In this document: piece by piece, positions 5,787 to 6,585 of the stretch
How the letters are laid out: every line of letters begins with the position of its first letter
Numbering within the stretch: the stretch's first letter is position 1
Origin: CAZVIK01 sp964627045
Lineage (GTDB): Bacteria; Acidobacteriota; Terriglobia; Bryobacterales; Bryobacteraceae
Reading direction: 5' to 3'
Assembly (NCBI GenBank): GCA_964627045.1
Contig: CAZVIK010000215.1
Location: 1 to 6,585, forward strand
Length of the DNA stretch: 6,585 nt
The notes under the pieces: generated by a model
What the model was told of the DNA's origin: nothing
Databases searched by the model: none
Seen by the model: only the letters and a program-made list of their open reading frames with translations
Made by a program: the position numbers and the translations under genes

Positions 5787-6585
5787 TTACTCGGCCGGGG
5801 CCTTGGTATCGATGAGCCGGCGGATGTTGGCCAGAAAATCCACGACGGGCTGGGCGCCCTGGTCGCCGTGCTTGCGGTTGCGCACCGAGACGGCGTTGTT
5901 TTCCGCCTCCCGGTCGCCGACCACGAGCATGTAGGGAACCTTCTGCAATTGGGCCTCGCGGATCTTGAGGTTGACCTTCTCGCTGCGGTCGTCCACGGTG
6001 ACGCGAATACCGGCCTCTTTGAGCTGGGCTTCCACCTTGCGGGCGTAGTCCAGGTGGCGGTCGGTGATGGGCAGCACGGTGGCCTGCACGGGGGCGAGCC
6101 ACACGGGGAACGCCCCGGCGTAGTGTTCGAGCAGGATGCCGAAGAAGCGTTCCACCGAACCGTAGAGCGCGCGGTGGACCATGAGCGGCTGGTGCGGCTT
6201 GCCGTCTTCGGCGACGTATTCAAGGTTGAAGCGTTTGGGCAGATTGAAATCGAACTGAACGGTGGAGAGCTGCCAGCGGCGGCCGATGGCATCGACGAGC
6301 TTCACGTCGATCTTGGGCCCGTAAAAAGCCGCTTCGTCCGGCATCATCTTCACCTTCATCTGGAGGCGATCCGTGGCGCGGGTGAGAGCACCTTCGGCGA
6401 GCGCCCACTGTTCCGGAGTTCCATCGTACTTGCCGGATTTGCCGCCGTCCCAGGTGGAAAGCTCCGCTTCATATTCGGTGAAGCCGTAGGTAGCCAGGAC
6501 GTCGGTGGCGAAGCCGAGGCAATTGACGATTTCGTCTTCGATCTGCTCGGGGGTGCAGAAGATGTGGGCGTCGTCCTGGGTGAAG
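5787..6585 (-). CDS. thrS: Threonyl-tRNA synthetase, C-terminal part (5' partial)
   Basis: The last 265 codons of a class II aminoacyl-tRNA synthetase are visible; the N-terminal editing domain and motif 1 lie beyond the right edge (full proteins are about 640 residues). The frame enters the window as FTQDDAHIFCTPEQI, the motif 2 region, whose His (visible residue 7) corresponds to E. coli zinc ligand His-385. It continues with AAFYGPKIDV and PLMVHRALYGSVERFFGIL, which carries the second zinc ligand His (visible residue 137, E. coli His-511) and motif 3. From about residue 160 is the anticodon-binding domain (FPVWLAPVQATVLPITD to KVPYMLVVGDREAENNAVSVRNR). An internal ATG at 6359 is not the start, because conserved sequence continues upstream of it. 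The enzyme charges tRNA-Thr in the cytoplasm. In many bacteria infC follows thrS; here a glycosyltransferase follows after 6 bases. Confidence 0.97.
   Translation of the reverse strand, partial: FTQDDAHIFCTPEQIEDEIVNCLGFATDVLATYGFTEYEAELSTWDGGKSGKYDGTPEQWALAEGALTRATDRLQMKVKMMPDEAAFYGPKIDVKLVDAIGRRWQLSTVQFDFNLPKRFNLEYVAEDGKPHQPLMVHRALYGSVERFFGILLEHYAGAFPVWLAPVQATVLPITDRHLDYARKVEAQLKEAGIRVTVDDRSEKVNLKIREAQLQKVPYMLVVGDREAENNAVSVRNRKHGDQGAQPVVDFLANIRRLIDTKAPAE

Noticed and set aside
5681..6292. 203-codon minus-strand frame over the thrS end and glycosyltransferase start
   Set aside because: It is out of frame with two conserved genes and its translation is Ser/Thr/Arg/Pro-rich shadow sequence.

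Overview
The window is GC-rich bacterial DNA with four recognisable protein genes, two of them cut by the window edges, plus one transposase relic and two sizeable intergenic regions. The gene content suggests a soil-type Acidobacteriota, possibly of the Solibacter/Bryobacter kind. The pointers are a Tat-exported Gfo/Idh/MocA oxidoreductase (a family expanded in Acidobacteriota and Planctomycetota), a HpnI-type hopanoid glycosyltransferase, the non-mevalonate pathway gene dxr, and very high GC in coding DNA. This assignment is an inference from family content, not from any marker gene.

Layout. Bases 2-1234 (+) are a Gfo/Idh/MocA oxidoreductase whose first codons lie left of the window. Its N-terminus is a twin-arginine export signal. 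A strong intrinsic terminator follows at about 1250-1294. Bases 1295-1592 are a gap between convergent genes. It holds a 28-codon remnant of an IS3-type transposase OrfA, a small inverted repeat just before it, and several GC-rich hairpins. Bases 1593-4126 (-) are dxr followed by rseP, overlapping by 7 bases (ATGCTGA) and therefore very probably co-transcribed and translationally coupled. Bases 4127-4652 are a 526-base intergenic region upstream of dxr. It is unusually structured: a direct repeat carrying two 14-base palindromes resembling ARG boxes, a third evenly spaced copy of the repeat core, a candidate extended -10 promoter, a 10-bp inverted repeat with a competing local hairpin, and an AT-rich stretch. 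Bases 4653-5780 (-) are the HpnI-like membrane glycosyltransferase. Bases 5787-6585 (-) are the C-terminal part of threonyl-tRNA synthetase, only 6 bases upstream of the glycosyltransferase and reading into it.

How the genes fit together. Dxr commits carbon to the MEP isoprenoid pathway, RseP is an inner-membrane site-2 protease of envelope stress signalling, and a HpnI-type enzyme would decorate hopanoids, which are themselves isoprenoid products. Two of the three genes therefore concern making or modifying isoprenoid membrane lipids, and the third concerns monitoring the envelope. The two operons are separate, so this link is suggestive only. I see no novel multi-gene system. The most interesting unexplained material is the dxr upstream region and the hairpin-rich relic region at 1366-1592.
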